Origin: Citrobacter freundii | GTDB taxonomy: Bacteria; Bacteroidota; Bacteroidia; Chitinophagales; Chitinophagaceae | Direction of reading: 5' to 3' | DNA: 64,000 bases | NCBI GenBank assembly: GCA_003243445.1 | Contig: QFQQ01000006.1 | Coordinates: forward strand, 62,001-126,000 | Shown here: in pieces, positions 55,196 through 63,510 of the stretch | How positions within the stretch are numbered: position 1 is the stretch's first letter | Layout: every line of letters starts with the position of its first letter | The notes under the pieces: model-generated | The model's input: only the letters and a program-made list of their open reading frames with translations | Told to the model about the DNA's origin: nothing | Databases searched by the model: none | Program-made: the position numbers and the translations under genes

Positions 55196-56203
55196 TCAGC
55201 AGCCTGTAGATTTTCGTTTGATCAACACCGATTTCAATATCGAATAATGGTTCTTGATATTCTTCATTTTGATCGCCTCAAATAAAATAGCAGCGGCCTG
55301 TTTTCCAATTTCAAATGCCGGTTGCGTGATGGTTGTTAAAGAAGGATTGAGAAATGCGGCCGTCTCGAGGTTTGCAAAGCTGATCACTTTTACTTCTTCC
55401 GGAATAGCAATGCGAAGCTCTGAACAAGCCTGGTATGTGTTGATCGCCAGTTTTTCCACTGAAGCAAATACGCCGTCAGGCCTGTCTTTTCTCTCCAGCA
55501 ATTCCCGGATGAATGCATAATTCATCTGCTGATTATCGCTGCAATGAATGATCAGATCCTCCTGTATAGGTATATTATGATCATTCAATGCCTGCAGATA
55601 TCCTTCCATTCTTTTTTTACCGATAGAAAGATCTTTGGGAATGGCAAGATGTGCTATCCGCCGGCAGCCCTGCTCCACAAGATGCGCTGTCGCCTTATAA
55701 CCGCTTTCATAATCATCCGTCGTAACCTTGGCCGCTTCAAGATCTTCAAACACGCGGTCAAAGAAAACCAGCGGCAACATCTTTTTGTGGAGGTCAAAAA
55801 GATGCTGATTCTCGTTGTTGTTGGATGAAAGGGACATCAGCACGCCATCCACTCTTCCATTCTGCAATAATTGTGTGATCTCAACTTCTTTCTGATAATC
55901 TTCATGTGTAAGATAAATAAGTACGTGATAGCCGTGTTGTCTGGCAATGGATTCAATGCCGTTGATCGCCAGCGTGAAGAAATTATTGGCGATCTCGGGA
56001 ATGATCACCGCGATCGTTTTGCTTTTTTGCTTACGCAAACTGCGTGCATAAGGATTGGGCTGGTAGTGTAAGGCATCAGCGAGCTCCTGTACGCGTCGCT
56101 TGGTTTCGGGAGTGATTTCGTAACTGTCATTAAGTGCTTTCGAAACAGTTGAGATAGATAAATTCAGTTGTTGCGCAAGCTCTTTCAGGTTCACAGATTT
56201 CAT
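55196..56203 (-). CDS. LacI-family transcriptional regulator
   Basis: 335 residues. The N-terminal HTH and hinge read LKELAQQLNLSISTVSKALN then ELADALHYQPNPYARSL, which is standard for LacI proteins. The rest is a periplasmic-binding-protein-like sugar sensor (TIAVIIPEIANNFFTLAING; VDGVLMSLSSNN). It is divergent from the third SusC/SusD operon and two operator-like palindromes lie in between, so it probably controls that operon and itself. Confidence 0.94.
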   Translation of the reverse strand: MKSVNLKELAQQLNLSISTVSKALNDSYEITPETKRRVQELADALHYQPNPYARSLRKQKSKTIAVIIPEIANNFFTLAINGIESIARQHGYHVLIYLTHEDYQKEVEITQLLQNGRVDGVLMSLSSNNNENQHLFDLHKKMLPLVFFDRVFEDLEAAKVTTDDYESGYKATAHLVEQGCRRIAHLAIPKDLSIGKKRMEGYLQALNDHNIPIQEDLIIHCSDNQQMNYAFIRELLERKDRPDGVFASVEKLAINTYQACSELRIAIPEEVKVISFANLETAAFLNPSLTTITQPAFEIGKQAAAILFEAIKMKNIKNHYSILKSVLIKRKSTGC

Positions 56204-56223
56204 GATAAAGGTTCAACTTTCAG

Positions 56224-56231
56224 CCAAGATA
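56224..56231 (-). promoter_or_regulatory. Candidate lacI promoter -7 box
   Basis: The minus strand reads TATCTTGG (seven of eight to TAnnTTTG), 20 bases before the ATG. Its -33 position would fall at 56251-56254, on the edge of the operator at 56252, consistent with autoregulation. Confidence 0.4.
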
Positions 56232-56251
56232 TTGTTTTTTTAGTCGTTTTA

Positions 56252-56285
56252 GAAAACGTTTTCGTAAAAAAAGGAAGCGTTTTCG
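56252..56285. promoter_or_regulatory. Tandem LacI-type operators
   Basis: GAAAACGTTTTC (56252-56263) is a perfect palindrome. GAAGCGTTTTCG (56274-56285) is an imperfect copy. Their CG centres are 21 bases apart, two helical turns, so two dimers would bind the same face of the DNA. Confidence 0.65.
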
Positions 56286-56351
56286 TTCCCGGTATAACAA
56301 AATTTAAACAATTTAACAGCGGAATTACTATCACCGTTCTAAGAATCCGAT

Positions 56352-56400
56352 AAGCTGGCTTGTTGTTCAAGGCAACAAGTGACAGCTTCTCTTCTTTTTT
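56352..56400 (+). terminator. Terminator-like hairpin in leader region of third SusC gene
   Basis: AAGCTG-TTGTTG pairs with CAACAA-CAGCTT (56352-56388, with an internal mismatch), followed by a CTTCTTTTTT tail. It lies between the operators and the SusC promoter box. It may insulate or attenuate. Confidence 0.45.
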
Positions 56401-56485
56401 AGATAGTCTGTAACTGCTCTTCTTCAGGCATGTTTAAGAACGATGACCGTAAACCGCCTGCACCATGGCTTAATGGTGCTGTAAC

Positions 56486-56493
56486 TAATTTTG
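56486..56493 (+). promoter_or_regulatory. Promoter -7 box of third SusC gene
   Basis: TAATTTTG is a full TAnnTTTG match, 32 bases before the ATG at 56526. It makes the in-frame ATG at 56430 unlikely as a start. The -33 site is weak. Confidence 0.5.
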
Positions 56494-56525
56494 AGAATCT
56501 AACTGTAAACAAAAACGATTGCTGT

Positions 56526-59500
56526 ATGAGAATCGAATCCTTCTCTGGCATTCAGCATTTCCGTGCGTGGAAATGTCTTGTATGTTTTTCCCTGTTATTA
56601 ATTGTCCAACTAAACAGCGCAGTAGTTTTTGCACAAACGAGAACCGTAAGTGGTATCGTCAATGATGCAAAAGGCTCTCCGATGGCGGGCGTAAATGTGA
56701 CTGTAAAAGGAACCAACAACGGTACTGTTACCGACTCCAAAGGAGCTTTCTCCATTGCAACAGAAATTGGATCTGTATTGACGTTTTCCTATGCTGGTTA
56801 TAACAGCATTGATCAAACGGTTGATGCAAAAGAATCCATTACTGTGAATATGACGGAGAATCCGCAATCACTGGAGAACGTGGTAGTGATCGGTTATGGT
56901 ACACAACGCAAAGCAAATCTTAGTGGTGCGGTTGCACAGGTAGGAGGTAAAGACCTGATCAATCGCCCGGTTCCAAACGTAACAGCGGCATTGCAGGGCG
57001 TTCTTCCTGGTGTAACTGTGTTGAGAGGAAGTGGTAAACCTGGTTCGGAAGGACTGGGTGTCCGTGTTCGTGGTTTTACTTCTGTGAACGGATCCAACGC
57101 ACTCGTGCTGGTGGATGGAGTGGAACAGGACATGAACCTGATCGATGCAAATGATGTGGAGTCGATCTCTGTTTTGAAAGATGCATCTGCTTCTGCGATC
57201 TATGGCGCACGCGCCGCTGGTGGTGTGATCCTGATCACCACAAAGAAAGGTACAGCAGGTAAAACGCGTATCGGCTTCAACAGCTATTACGGTGTGAACA
57301 TCACTGCCCGCCAGCCTGAGCGGTTGAATTCATGGGATGAGCAGATCCTGATCGATGAGTCAAGAAAAAATGCAACGGGTACAGCAGAATTCAATGCAGA
57401 ACAGATCGAGTGGCTGATGAACCCTAACTTTTCTGTTCGCCCCAATCCGACACAGGACAGATGGGAATACTATGGCAACAACAACTGGTTAAAAGAAGGC
57501 ATGGATAAGATCAATCACATGCAGAATTATTCAATGAATGTAAGCGGTGGACAGCAAAACCTGAACTATCTTCTTTCCGGTTCTTATTATAAAAGAGATG
57601 GCGTAATGCGCTACGGACCTGATGACAACTTCAGAACAAACCTGAAGCTTAATATCAATGCCGAGCTGAACAAATACGTTAGTGTAAATCTTGTGACTGG
57701 TTACATCGGTTCTGTGGTTCGTGAGAATTCATTTGGAACAGACCAGATCATCAACAGGCTTTATCGCAGCCGTGCAAGACAATCACTGTATACACCGGAA
57801 CCAATAAATGGACAGATCTACAATGGTGATCTTCAGATCAATGCTGTAGATATTGAAAAGAATGCCGGTATGGAAAAACGTGACTATGAAACTTTCACCG
57901 GTCGTTTAGGTATCCAGGTAAAGAATGTGGTAAAAGGATTGACATTTGATGTAGTTGGCTGGAGAAATCAAAGCAATTACAACATGGAGAATAACAGCCG
58001 CAGCCTTTTCTGGTACGGCCGTACGGCCAACACAGTTCGTTTCAGTGTGAATGATCCGAACTCCATCACCATGACAAAGAACAAAGCTTATCAGAACAAT
58101 CTCCAGGGTTATTTCACCTACAGCTATAAAACCGGTGATCATGATTTCAAGATCATGCAGGGTGCATCGTACGAAGAGTACCGCAAAGATGAATTCACGG
58201 CCAATGCAAAGAAGATGGTTACAAACGATTTCTTTGCGATCGGTCTCGGTGATCCTTTGCTCACCACCAGCTCTAACAACGTTGAAACCTGGGCACTAGG
58301 ATCTTTGTTCGGCCGCTTCAACTATAACTTCAGGGGGAAATACCTGTTCGAAGCTTCTTACCGTTATGACGGCAGCTCACGTCTCGCTCCGCAAAACCGC
58401 TGGGATTTCTTCCCTTCAATGTCTGCGGCATGGAGAGTGAGTGAAGAAAATTTTATCAAGGATAATCTGAGTTTTGTTGATAACCTGAAGTTGAGGGCTT
58501 CATGGGGAAGTTTAGGTAACGGTGCGCCTTTAAAACTCTATCCTTATATTCCTCTCCTGACGAGCGGGCTTACAACAAGCAATAATCTGGTATTTAACGG
58601 CGTTCGGACGCAATATTTTTATCAGCCGGAATTGGCTTCTCCAGAAGTTACCTGGGAAACAGTTCGCCAATTAAACTTCGGTGTTGATATAGGGTTGTTG
58701 AAAAATAGATTGACCATCACGGCAGATTATTATATTAAGCGCAATATCGATATGCTGGCTTCGTTGAATCTGCCAAACATCATCGGTATTACAACTCCGA
58801 AATTTAACGTAGGTGAATTAAAAAGTTGGGGCACGGAATTGGAAATTAAGTGGAGGGATCATATCGGTAAAAACCTGGAGTATCGCGTCGGATTTAATAT
58901 TTCCGATAACCAGAATGAACTGGTAAAATATAATGCAGCCGCAAACATCGGCGGACCTGGTGTGGTTGAATTCCTCGAAGGATATCCATTGAACACAGTT
59001 TGGGGTTATCGCACCGCGCCTGGTTATTTCAACTCGCAGGCTGAGGTGGATGCTTACAAATCAAAAGTTACTCCACTATTCCCATTAATCGGACCCGGTG
59101 ATATCCAATACCTCGATCTGAATGGTGATGGTAAGATCAGCAACGGTGATGCAAATCCAACCAACCCTGGTGACCTGGTTTATCTCGGTACCACCAACGC
59201 ACGTTATACTTATGGATTTGATCTTGGTTTCACATTCAAGCGGTTTGACTTTTCTGTATTCTTCCAGGGGGCATTGAAACGCACATTCCTGGTTGATCAG
59301 GGTACATTGTCTCCATTCTTTGGTACTGCTGATATGCCATGGACCATCCATATGGATCGCTGGACTCCGGATAATCATGACGCATACTTTCCAAGAATGT
59401 ATCAGACAAGTGCACACAACTACCTGGCATCTGACAGATGGGCGCAGAACGGAAACTATCTCCGTTTGAAAAATATACAGATCGGCTACACGCTTCCTAT

Positions 59501-59666
59501 CAACAGAAAATATGTCCGCGATATGAAAGTGTATGTATCAGGTCAGGATCTGTGGGAGTCAACCAAGGTGCTCAGCGTATTTGATCCGGAAGTTGGCAAC
59601 AACGTTAGTGCTACTGCTTATCCGTTCTATCGCACGATATCCTTTGGTCTTAGCTTCACCCTTTAA
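56526..59666 (+). CDS. SusC/RagA-family TonB-dependent transporter (third system)
   Basis: 1046 residues from the ATG at 56526, giving a signal ending FAQ. The N-terminal carboxypeptidase-regulatory-like domain begins VSGIVNDAKGSPMAGVNVTV; VVVIGYGTQRKANLSGAV is the TonB-box region; the plug has LQGVLPGVTVLRG and LKDASASAIYGARAAGG. The barrel ends FGLSFTL. It works with the SusD encoded 12 bases downstream. Its control by a LacI-type rather than a hybrid regulator suggests a simple sugar-type effector. Confidence 0.95.
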   Translation: MRIESFSGIQHFRAWKCLVCFSLLLIVQLNSAVVFAQTRTVSGIVNDAKGSPMAGVNVTVKGTNNGTVTDSKGAFSIATEIGSVLTFSYAGYNSIDQTVDAKESITVNMTENPQSLENVVVIGYGTQRKANLSGAVAQVGGKDLINRPVPNVTAALQGVLPGVTVLRGSGKPGSEGLGVRVRGFTSVNGSNALVLVDGVEQDMNLIDANDVESISVLKDASASAIYGARAAGGVILITTKKGTAGKTRIGFNSYYGVNITARQPERLNSWDEQILIDESRKNATGTAEFNAEQIEWLMNPNFSVRPNPTQDRWEYYGNNNWLKEGMDKINHMQNYSMNVSGGQQNLNYLLSGSYYKRDGVMRYGPDDNFRTNLKLNINAELNKYVSVNLVTGYIGSVVRENSFGTDQIINRLYRSRARQSLYTPEPINGQIYNGDLQINAVDIEKNAGMEKRDYETFTGRLGIQVKNVVKGLTFDVVGWRNQSNYNMENNSRSLFWYGRTANTVRFSVNDPNSITMTKNKAYQNNLQGYFTYSYKTGDHDFKIMQGASYEEYRKDEFTANAKKMVTNDFFAIGLGDPLLTTSSNNVETWALGSLFGRFNYNFRGKYLFEASYRYDGSSRLAPQNRWDFFPSMSAAWRVSEENFIKDNLSFVDNLKLRASWGSLGNGAPLKLYPYIPLLTSGLTTSNNLVFNGVRTQYFYQPELASPEVTWETVRQLNFGVDIGLLKNRLTITADYYIKRNIDMLASLNLPNIIGITTPKFNVGELKSWGTELEIKWRDHIGKNLEYRVGFNISDNQNELVKYNAAANIGGPGVVEFLEGYPLNTVWGYRTAPGYFNSQAEVDAYKSKVTPLFPLIGPGDIQYLDLNGDGKISNGDANPTNPGDLVYLGTTNARYTYGFDLGFTFKRFDFSVFFQGALKRTFLVDQGTLSPFFGTADMPWTIHMDRWTPDNHDAYFPRMYQTSAHNYLASDRWAQNGNYLRLKNIQIGYTLPINRKYVRDMKVYVSGQDLWESTKVLSVFDPEVGNNVSATAYPFYRTISFGLSFTL

Positions 59667-59678
59667 TCAGAGAAGAAC

Positions 59679-61331
59679 ATGAAAAAGTTTAACCGATATT
59701 TTTATATAACACTGATGGCCGTGACAACCTTATCGGCCTGCTCAATCGACCGTACACCGGAAAGCAGTCTTTCCGATTCGCAATTCTGGAACACGGAAAA
59801 TGATTTGCAGACAGCTGCTAACCGACTTTATCAACAGCTTGATGCATTCTGGATAGATAATCGTGCGGATGACGCATTGAATCAAACTCCGAATTCCATC
59901 AGCAATGGAACCTGGAATGTGCCGGGAACAAGCGCTGATTGGAGCGATCGTTATGACGAGATATTCACAGCCAATAATATCCTGGAGAAAGGAACAAAAG
60001 CAGCTGTAACTGAGGCGATCCGTAATCGTTACTTTGGTGAAGCAAGGTTTTTCCGCGCGTATGCTTACCTGCTGCTTGTTCAACGTTATGGTGATGTTCC
60101 GCTTGTATTGAAAACACTGGATTATAATTCCCCTGAATTGTTCATGGGCCGCACGCCACGCAGTGAAGTGATGGCGGCCATTTATGAAGACCTCGATTTC
60201 GCAGCGCAATGGCTGCCAACTCGCGCAGCATTACCGGCTGCACAGTATGGCCGCGTAACAAAAAGCAGTGCCTGGGCATTGAAGGCAAGAGCCGGACTCT
60301 TTGCAGGTACTTGGGCGAAATTTCATAACGAGGGAGACCCTCAGCCTCACCTGCAGATAGCAGTGGCTTCGGCTGAGCAGGTGTTGACACAGGGTCATGC
60401 GCTTTATGCAAACTATGGCAACCTGTTCGTTCAGGCCGGTGAGGGGCCTGCAAATACCGAGAACATCCTCGTAAAGATCTTTGGAGTAAGCAATTCAAAC
60501 CTGATCCTTGGTCATAATAACTCAAGAGATCTGGAGAATGGCCGTATGGCGCCAACACGTAACCTGCTTCGTCAATATCTGTACACAGATGGTCTGCCGG
60601 CGTACAATACCGACAATACACCATCGGCAACAAAGTCTCCTTTGTTCGTTCCGGAAGGGACTGAGCCATCTTATAATACCATTTTTGAAAATCGTGATCC
60701 AAGACTGGGTTTTACCGTATTCAAATCCGGTGAGGCCGCTTATAAAGGGCCATGGGTTCCGACAACGTCATTGGGCTCAAGAACAGGATACGCTGCCAAG
60801 AAAGGTTTCAACATCGAAGACCAGACCATCAATGGCGCGGCTACTGTTGACCGCATCCTGATCCGTTACGGTGAAGTGCTGATCACGCTGGCAGAGGCAT
60901 TGTATGAAAGAGACAATGCGATCAGCGATGCAGATCTTGAGCGCACGGTGAATGCTCTGCGCAGAAGAGCTGGTCTGAATGTAAAACTGACAAATGCTTT
61001 TGTTGCCACAAACAACCTGAGCATGCGCGAAGAGATCCGCAGGGAAAGATCTGTTGAACTTGCGATGGAAGGATTCCGTTATCCAGATATCATCCGCTGG
61101 AAAACGGCTGAAACCGTTCTGCCGCAAAATATACTTGGAGCAAAATATGTTGCTGCCGACTGGCCCGGTACAAATGCAAATTCACTTAACCTGAATGCTG
61201 ATGGTGTGATCATTGCTGAAACCGTAGCTACGCGTACATTCCGCGCGAACAGGGACTATCTCTATCCCGTTCCGGTTAATGAGATCAACCTGAGCAATGG
61301 CAACGTGAAGCAAAATCCAAATTGGCAGTAA
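59679..61331 (+). CDS. SusD/RagB-family lipoprotein (third system)
   Basis: 550 residues with lipobox LSAC (Cys 21). SLSDSQFWNTENDLQTAANR, GEARFFRAYAYLLLVQRYGD and VPLVLKTLDYNSPELFMGRT are classic SusD N-terminal features; EEIRRERSVELAMEGFRYPD and a C-terminal YLYPVPVNEINLSNGN complete it. It binds ligand and caps SusC. It lies 12 bases from SusC and eight bases from the next lipoprotein gene. Confidence 0.96.
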   Translation: MKKFNRYFYITLMAVTTLSACSIDRTPESSLSDSQFWNTENDLQTAANRLYQQLDAFWIDNRADDALNQTPNSISNGTWNVPGTSADWSDRYDEIFTANNILEKGTKAAVTEAIRNRYFGEARFFRAYAYLLLVQRYGDVPLVLKTLDYNSPELFMGRTPRSEVMAAIYEDLDFAAQWLPTRAALPAAQYGRVTKSSAWALKARAGLFAGTWAKFHNEGDPQPHLQIAVASAEQVLTQGHALYANYGNLFVQAGEGPANTENILVKIFGVSNSNLILGHNNSRDLENGRMAPTRNLLRQYLYTDGLPAYNTDNTPSATKSPLFVPEGTEPSYNTIFENRDPRLGFTVFKSGEAAYKGPWVPTTSLGSRTGYAAKKGFNIEDQTINGAATVDRILIRYGEVLITLAEALYERDNAISDADLERTVNALRRRAGLNVKLTNAFVATNNLSMREEIRRERSVELAMEGFRYPDIIRWKTAETVLPQNILGAKYVAADWPGTNANSLNLNADGVIIAETVATRTFRANRDYLYPVPVNEINLSNGNVKQNPNWQ

Positions 61332-61339
61332 ACTTAAAA

Positions 61340-61885
61340 ATGAAGAAAATGAAGTTCACAAAATATATCATGTTATTGTTCGCGGGTGCAGCGGTACTCA
61401 GCTCTTGCGAAGACAAAGATTATCCAGCTGGCCTGTCTGAATTCGACCATCATTATTATGCGGTATATGTGCCTAATAATAATACGGGTCAGACTGTGCA
61501 ACGTACGCAAACAGCATTGCTCAAATTCCCGGTTCAATTCTATTCCACCTTTGTACGCAATTATGATGCGGTTGCTTTTTACGGAATAAGCCAGATCGTT
61601 GAGAAAGTGGGTGGTGTTGACACACCGTATCCATTAGCGGTGGTGGGGCAGGACTTCGCGGTGGTGGACAAGAACGGCAATGCCATTCAGCCAGATGCTG
61701 CGGGCAATTATTCAATCGTGTTTCCAAAAGCTGTTCAGGCAATGGATACGATCTATATCAAATTGCTGAACAGCACGGTGCCTGGCGACCGGGGAATGAA
61801 CGTCGAAATAAGAGAAAACAACAACAGTCAGTTTTATGTCGACAAATTCTCAACAGCGTGTTTAAGGCCTATCAAAATAAAATGA
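61340..61885 (+). CDS. Surface lipoprotein in SusE position
   Basis: 181 residues from the ATG at 61340; an in-frame TTG at 61322 overlaps the SusD stop and is unlikely. The lipobox is LSSC. The remainder is a single beta-rich domain (YAVYVPNNNTGQTVQRTQTA; QFYSTFVRNYDAVAFYGIS; FAVVDKNGNAIQPDAAGNYS) similar in style to DUF1735/DUF4843-like lipoproteins of SusC/SusD operons. It probably binds glycan or supports the transporter. No hydrolase gene follows. Confidence 0.7.
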   Translation: MKKMKFTKYIMLLFAGAAVLSSCEDKDYPAGLSEFDHHYYAVYVPNNNTGQTVQRTQTALLKFPVQFYSTFVRNYDAVAFYGISQIVEKVGGVDTPYPLAVVGQDFAVVDKNGNAIQPDAAGNYSIVFPKAVQAMDTIYIKLLNSTVPGDRGMNVEIRENNNSQFYVDKFSTACLRPIKIK

Positions 61886-61889
61886 TCAT

Positions 61890-61925
61890 GAAAGGGGATG
61901 CAAAATGTATCCCCTTCTTTTTTTT
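61890..61925 (+). terminator. Terminator of third SusCD operon
   Basis: AAGGGGAT (61892-61899) and ATCCCCTT (61909-61916) followed by CTTTTTTTT. The convergent PRPP-synthetase-like gene ends at 61932. Confidence 0.9.
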
Positions 61926-61931
61926 AGCTTC

Positions 61932-62774
61932 TTACTGGAGGTATTTGCTTACAGGAAAACAATTCACGCCTTCTACTGTTCTGAATGAATCCGTTGTATA
62001 GATCTCATCTACAGATTCGATCTTTATTCCTTTGCTGAAAATGCCATGCGATACGATCAGTATCACTTTCTTCGCGCTTTTTTCTTTCAGCATTTTCGCA
62101 GTCCCGGCGAATGTTCCACCTCCATCACAGATATCGTCGATGATAAAACAGGTCTGATCATCCAGGCTCTCTGTTGTCGTTTTAAAGTTGGTCAAAGCGC
62201 CCGTTTTCAAATCTCTTTCTTTCATGCATTCAACCACGTTATCCACCTGTAAAAAGTGTGCGAGCTTGTGGATCTTTTTCAATGCGCCGGCATCGGGTGA
62301 CACCAGGGTATAGGCGGCTGTTTTATTTTTCAACAGATAATCTTCCAGTGCATCTTTTACATACGCGTGATTTGTTACAGCATAAGAACGATCGATCAAT
62401 GCCGTGGAGACTTCTGAATGCGGGTCGAAGATCTTTACCTTGCTGAATCCGGCCAGGTTAATGATGCCTGCGATCACTTTCAGGGAGAATGGTTCTCCAT
62501 CCAGCATTACCCGGTCCATCCGGGCCGCGAGAAGATAGGAGACATGTAGTTCGATCTTTTCAAACTCCCAATAGTCAAGTGTGTTCTTTACAAAGAGCGC
62601 TGTCAGCAGATCATTTGCGTTGGAAACACGCGTGAGGATGCGCACGGGCATGGTTTTGTCGATTCCTTCCGCGCTCGTGGCATCTATTTTTATATGCGGC
62701 TGACTGTCCGGGAAAGCCATCGTTTTAAATACAAAATCCGATTTTGCCGGATCAATAAGGTTGAATGTTTTCAT
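61932..62774 (-). CDS. Ribose-phosphate pyrophosphokinase-like protein
   Basis: 280 residues from the ATG at 62772-62774; a longer frame to 62918 overlaps the next gene and is not used. It is shorter and more divergent than housekeeping Prs (usually about 310). The PRPP-binding loop IIDDICDGGGTFAGT (first Asp at residue 213) is intact. Counterparts of other Prs motifs are SYLLAARMDRVM for the flexible loop, KVKIFDPHSEV and LVSPDAGALKK. It should make PRPP or a pyrophosphorylated ribosyl analogue from ATP. It is last in a tight operon with a phosphoesterase and an ADP-ribosylglycohydrolase, pointing to NAD-related metabolism. Confidence 0.82.
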   Translation of the reverse strand: MKTFNLIDPAKSDFVFKTMAFPDSQPHIKIDATSAEGIDKTMPVRILTRVSNANDLLTALFVKNTLDYWEFEKIELHVSYLLAARMDRVMLDGEPFSLKVIAGIINLAGFSKVKIFDPHSEVSTALIDRSYAVTNHAYVKDALEDYLLKNKTAAYTLVSPDAGALKKIHKLAHFLQVDNVVECMKERDLKTGALTNFKTTTESLDDQTCFIIDDICDGGGTFAGTAKMLKEKSAKKVILIVSHGIFSKGIKIESVDEIYTTDSFRTVEGVNCFPVSKYLQ

Positions 62775-62778
62775 GTTA

Positions 62779-63510
62779 TTATTTATTTCTTCCTTTTTCG
62801 TTGGGATATAATATTTGGACAATATCGCTTTGCCAGAATTGTTTGGTATCTGCATCAATAGCGGAAACCGGGCCGGTAAATGCTGCGCCTGTATCAACAT
62901 TCCACACATTGCAGCCATTCATGGGTACGGTCGTATCGTAATAGACCGTTGGTGTATGTCCGATAAATATCTCTTTATAATGAAGTAAACGTTTTGGGTA
63001 AAGTTTGCTGTCTTTTGAAATACGCTGGTCCATTGTCCTTGCCATTTCCCAAAGTGTTCGATCCGTATTAAAGTTAGACGCGTAATGTTCTTTTGCCGGT
63101 CCATGCATAGAGGTGAACCCGGCGTGAATATAAAGACGGTTTTGTTCATCCGTATAATAATCTTTCAGCCTGTTGAAAAACTCCAGGTGCGTCTTCTTTT
63201 GCTGCTGATCGAAGTTGCCATAACTTTCAATTGTTTCTTTTCCGCCATGAAAAAGCCACTCCCTGTTGGGTTTTCCGCCGGCGAGCCATTCTTCACACCA
63301 GATATCATGATTACCTTTTATAAAAATGCAATCATGACTTGCTTCCAGGTGTATCAGGCGTTCGATCACGTGCGCAGATTCAGACCAACCATCAACATAG
63401 TCGCCAAGAAAGACCAGGCGGTCGTTTTCCTGGGGAGATACACGTCCGATCAATTGCTGAAGAGCTTTGAAACCTCCGTGTATATCGCCTATTACAATTG
63501 TTCTTGACAT
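62779..63510 (-). CDS. Calcineurin-like metallophosphoesterase
   Basis: 243 residues. The metal-binding set is complete: GDIHGG near residue 8, GDYVDG near 36, GNHD near 65, and later HAGF and GHTPT. It resembles the PP1-like and Ap4A-hydrolase group of bacterial phosphatases, so protein phosphate or a dinucleotide/nucleotide phosphate could be the substrate. Its ATG overlaps the stop of the ADP-ribosylglycohydrolase gene by one base (TAATG) and it ends four bases before the Prs-like start. Confidence 0.88.
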   Translation of the reverse strand: MSRTIVIGDIHGGFKALQQLIGRVSPQENDRLVFLGDYVDGWSESAHVIERLIHLEASHDCIFIKGNHDIWCEEWLAGGKPNREWLFHGGKETIESYGNFDQQQKKTHLEFFNRLKDYYTDEQNRLYIHAGFTSMHGPAKEHYASNFNTDRTLWEMARTMDQRISKDSKLYPKRLLHYKEIFIGHTPTVYYDTTVPMNGCNVWNVDTGAAFTGPVSAIDADTKQFWQSDIVQILYPNEKGRNK

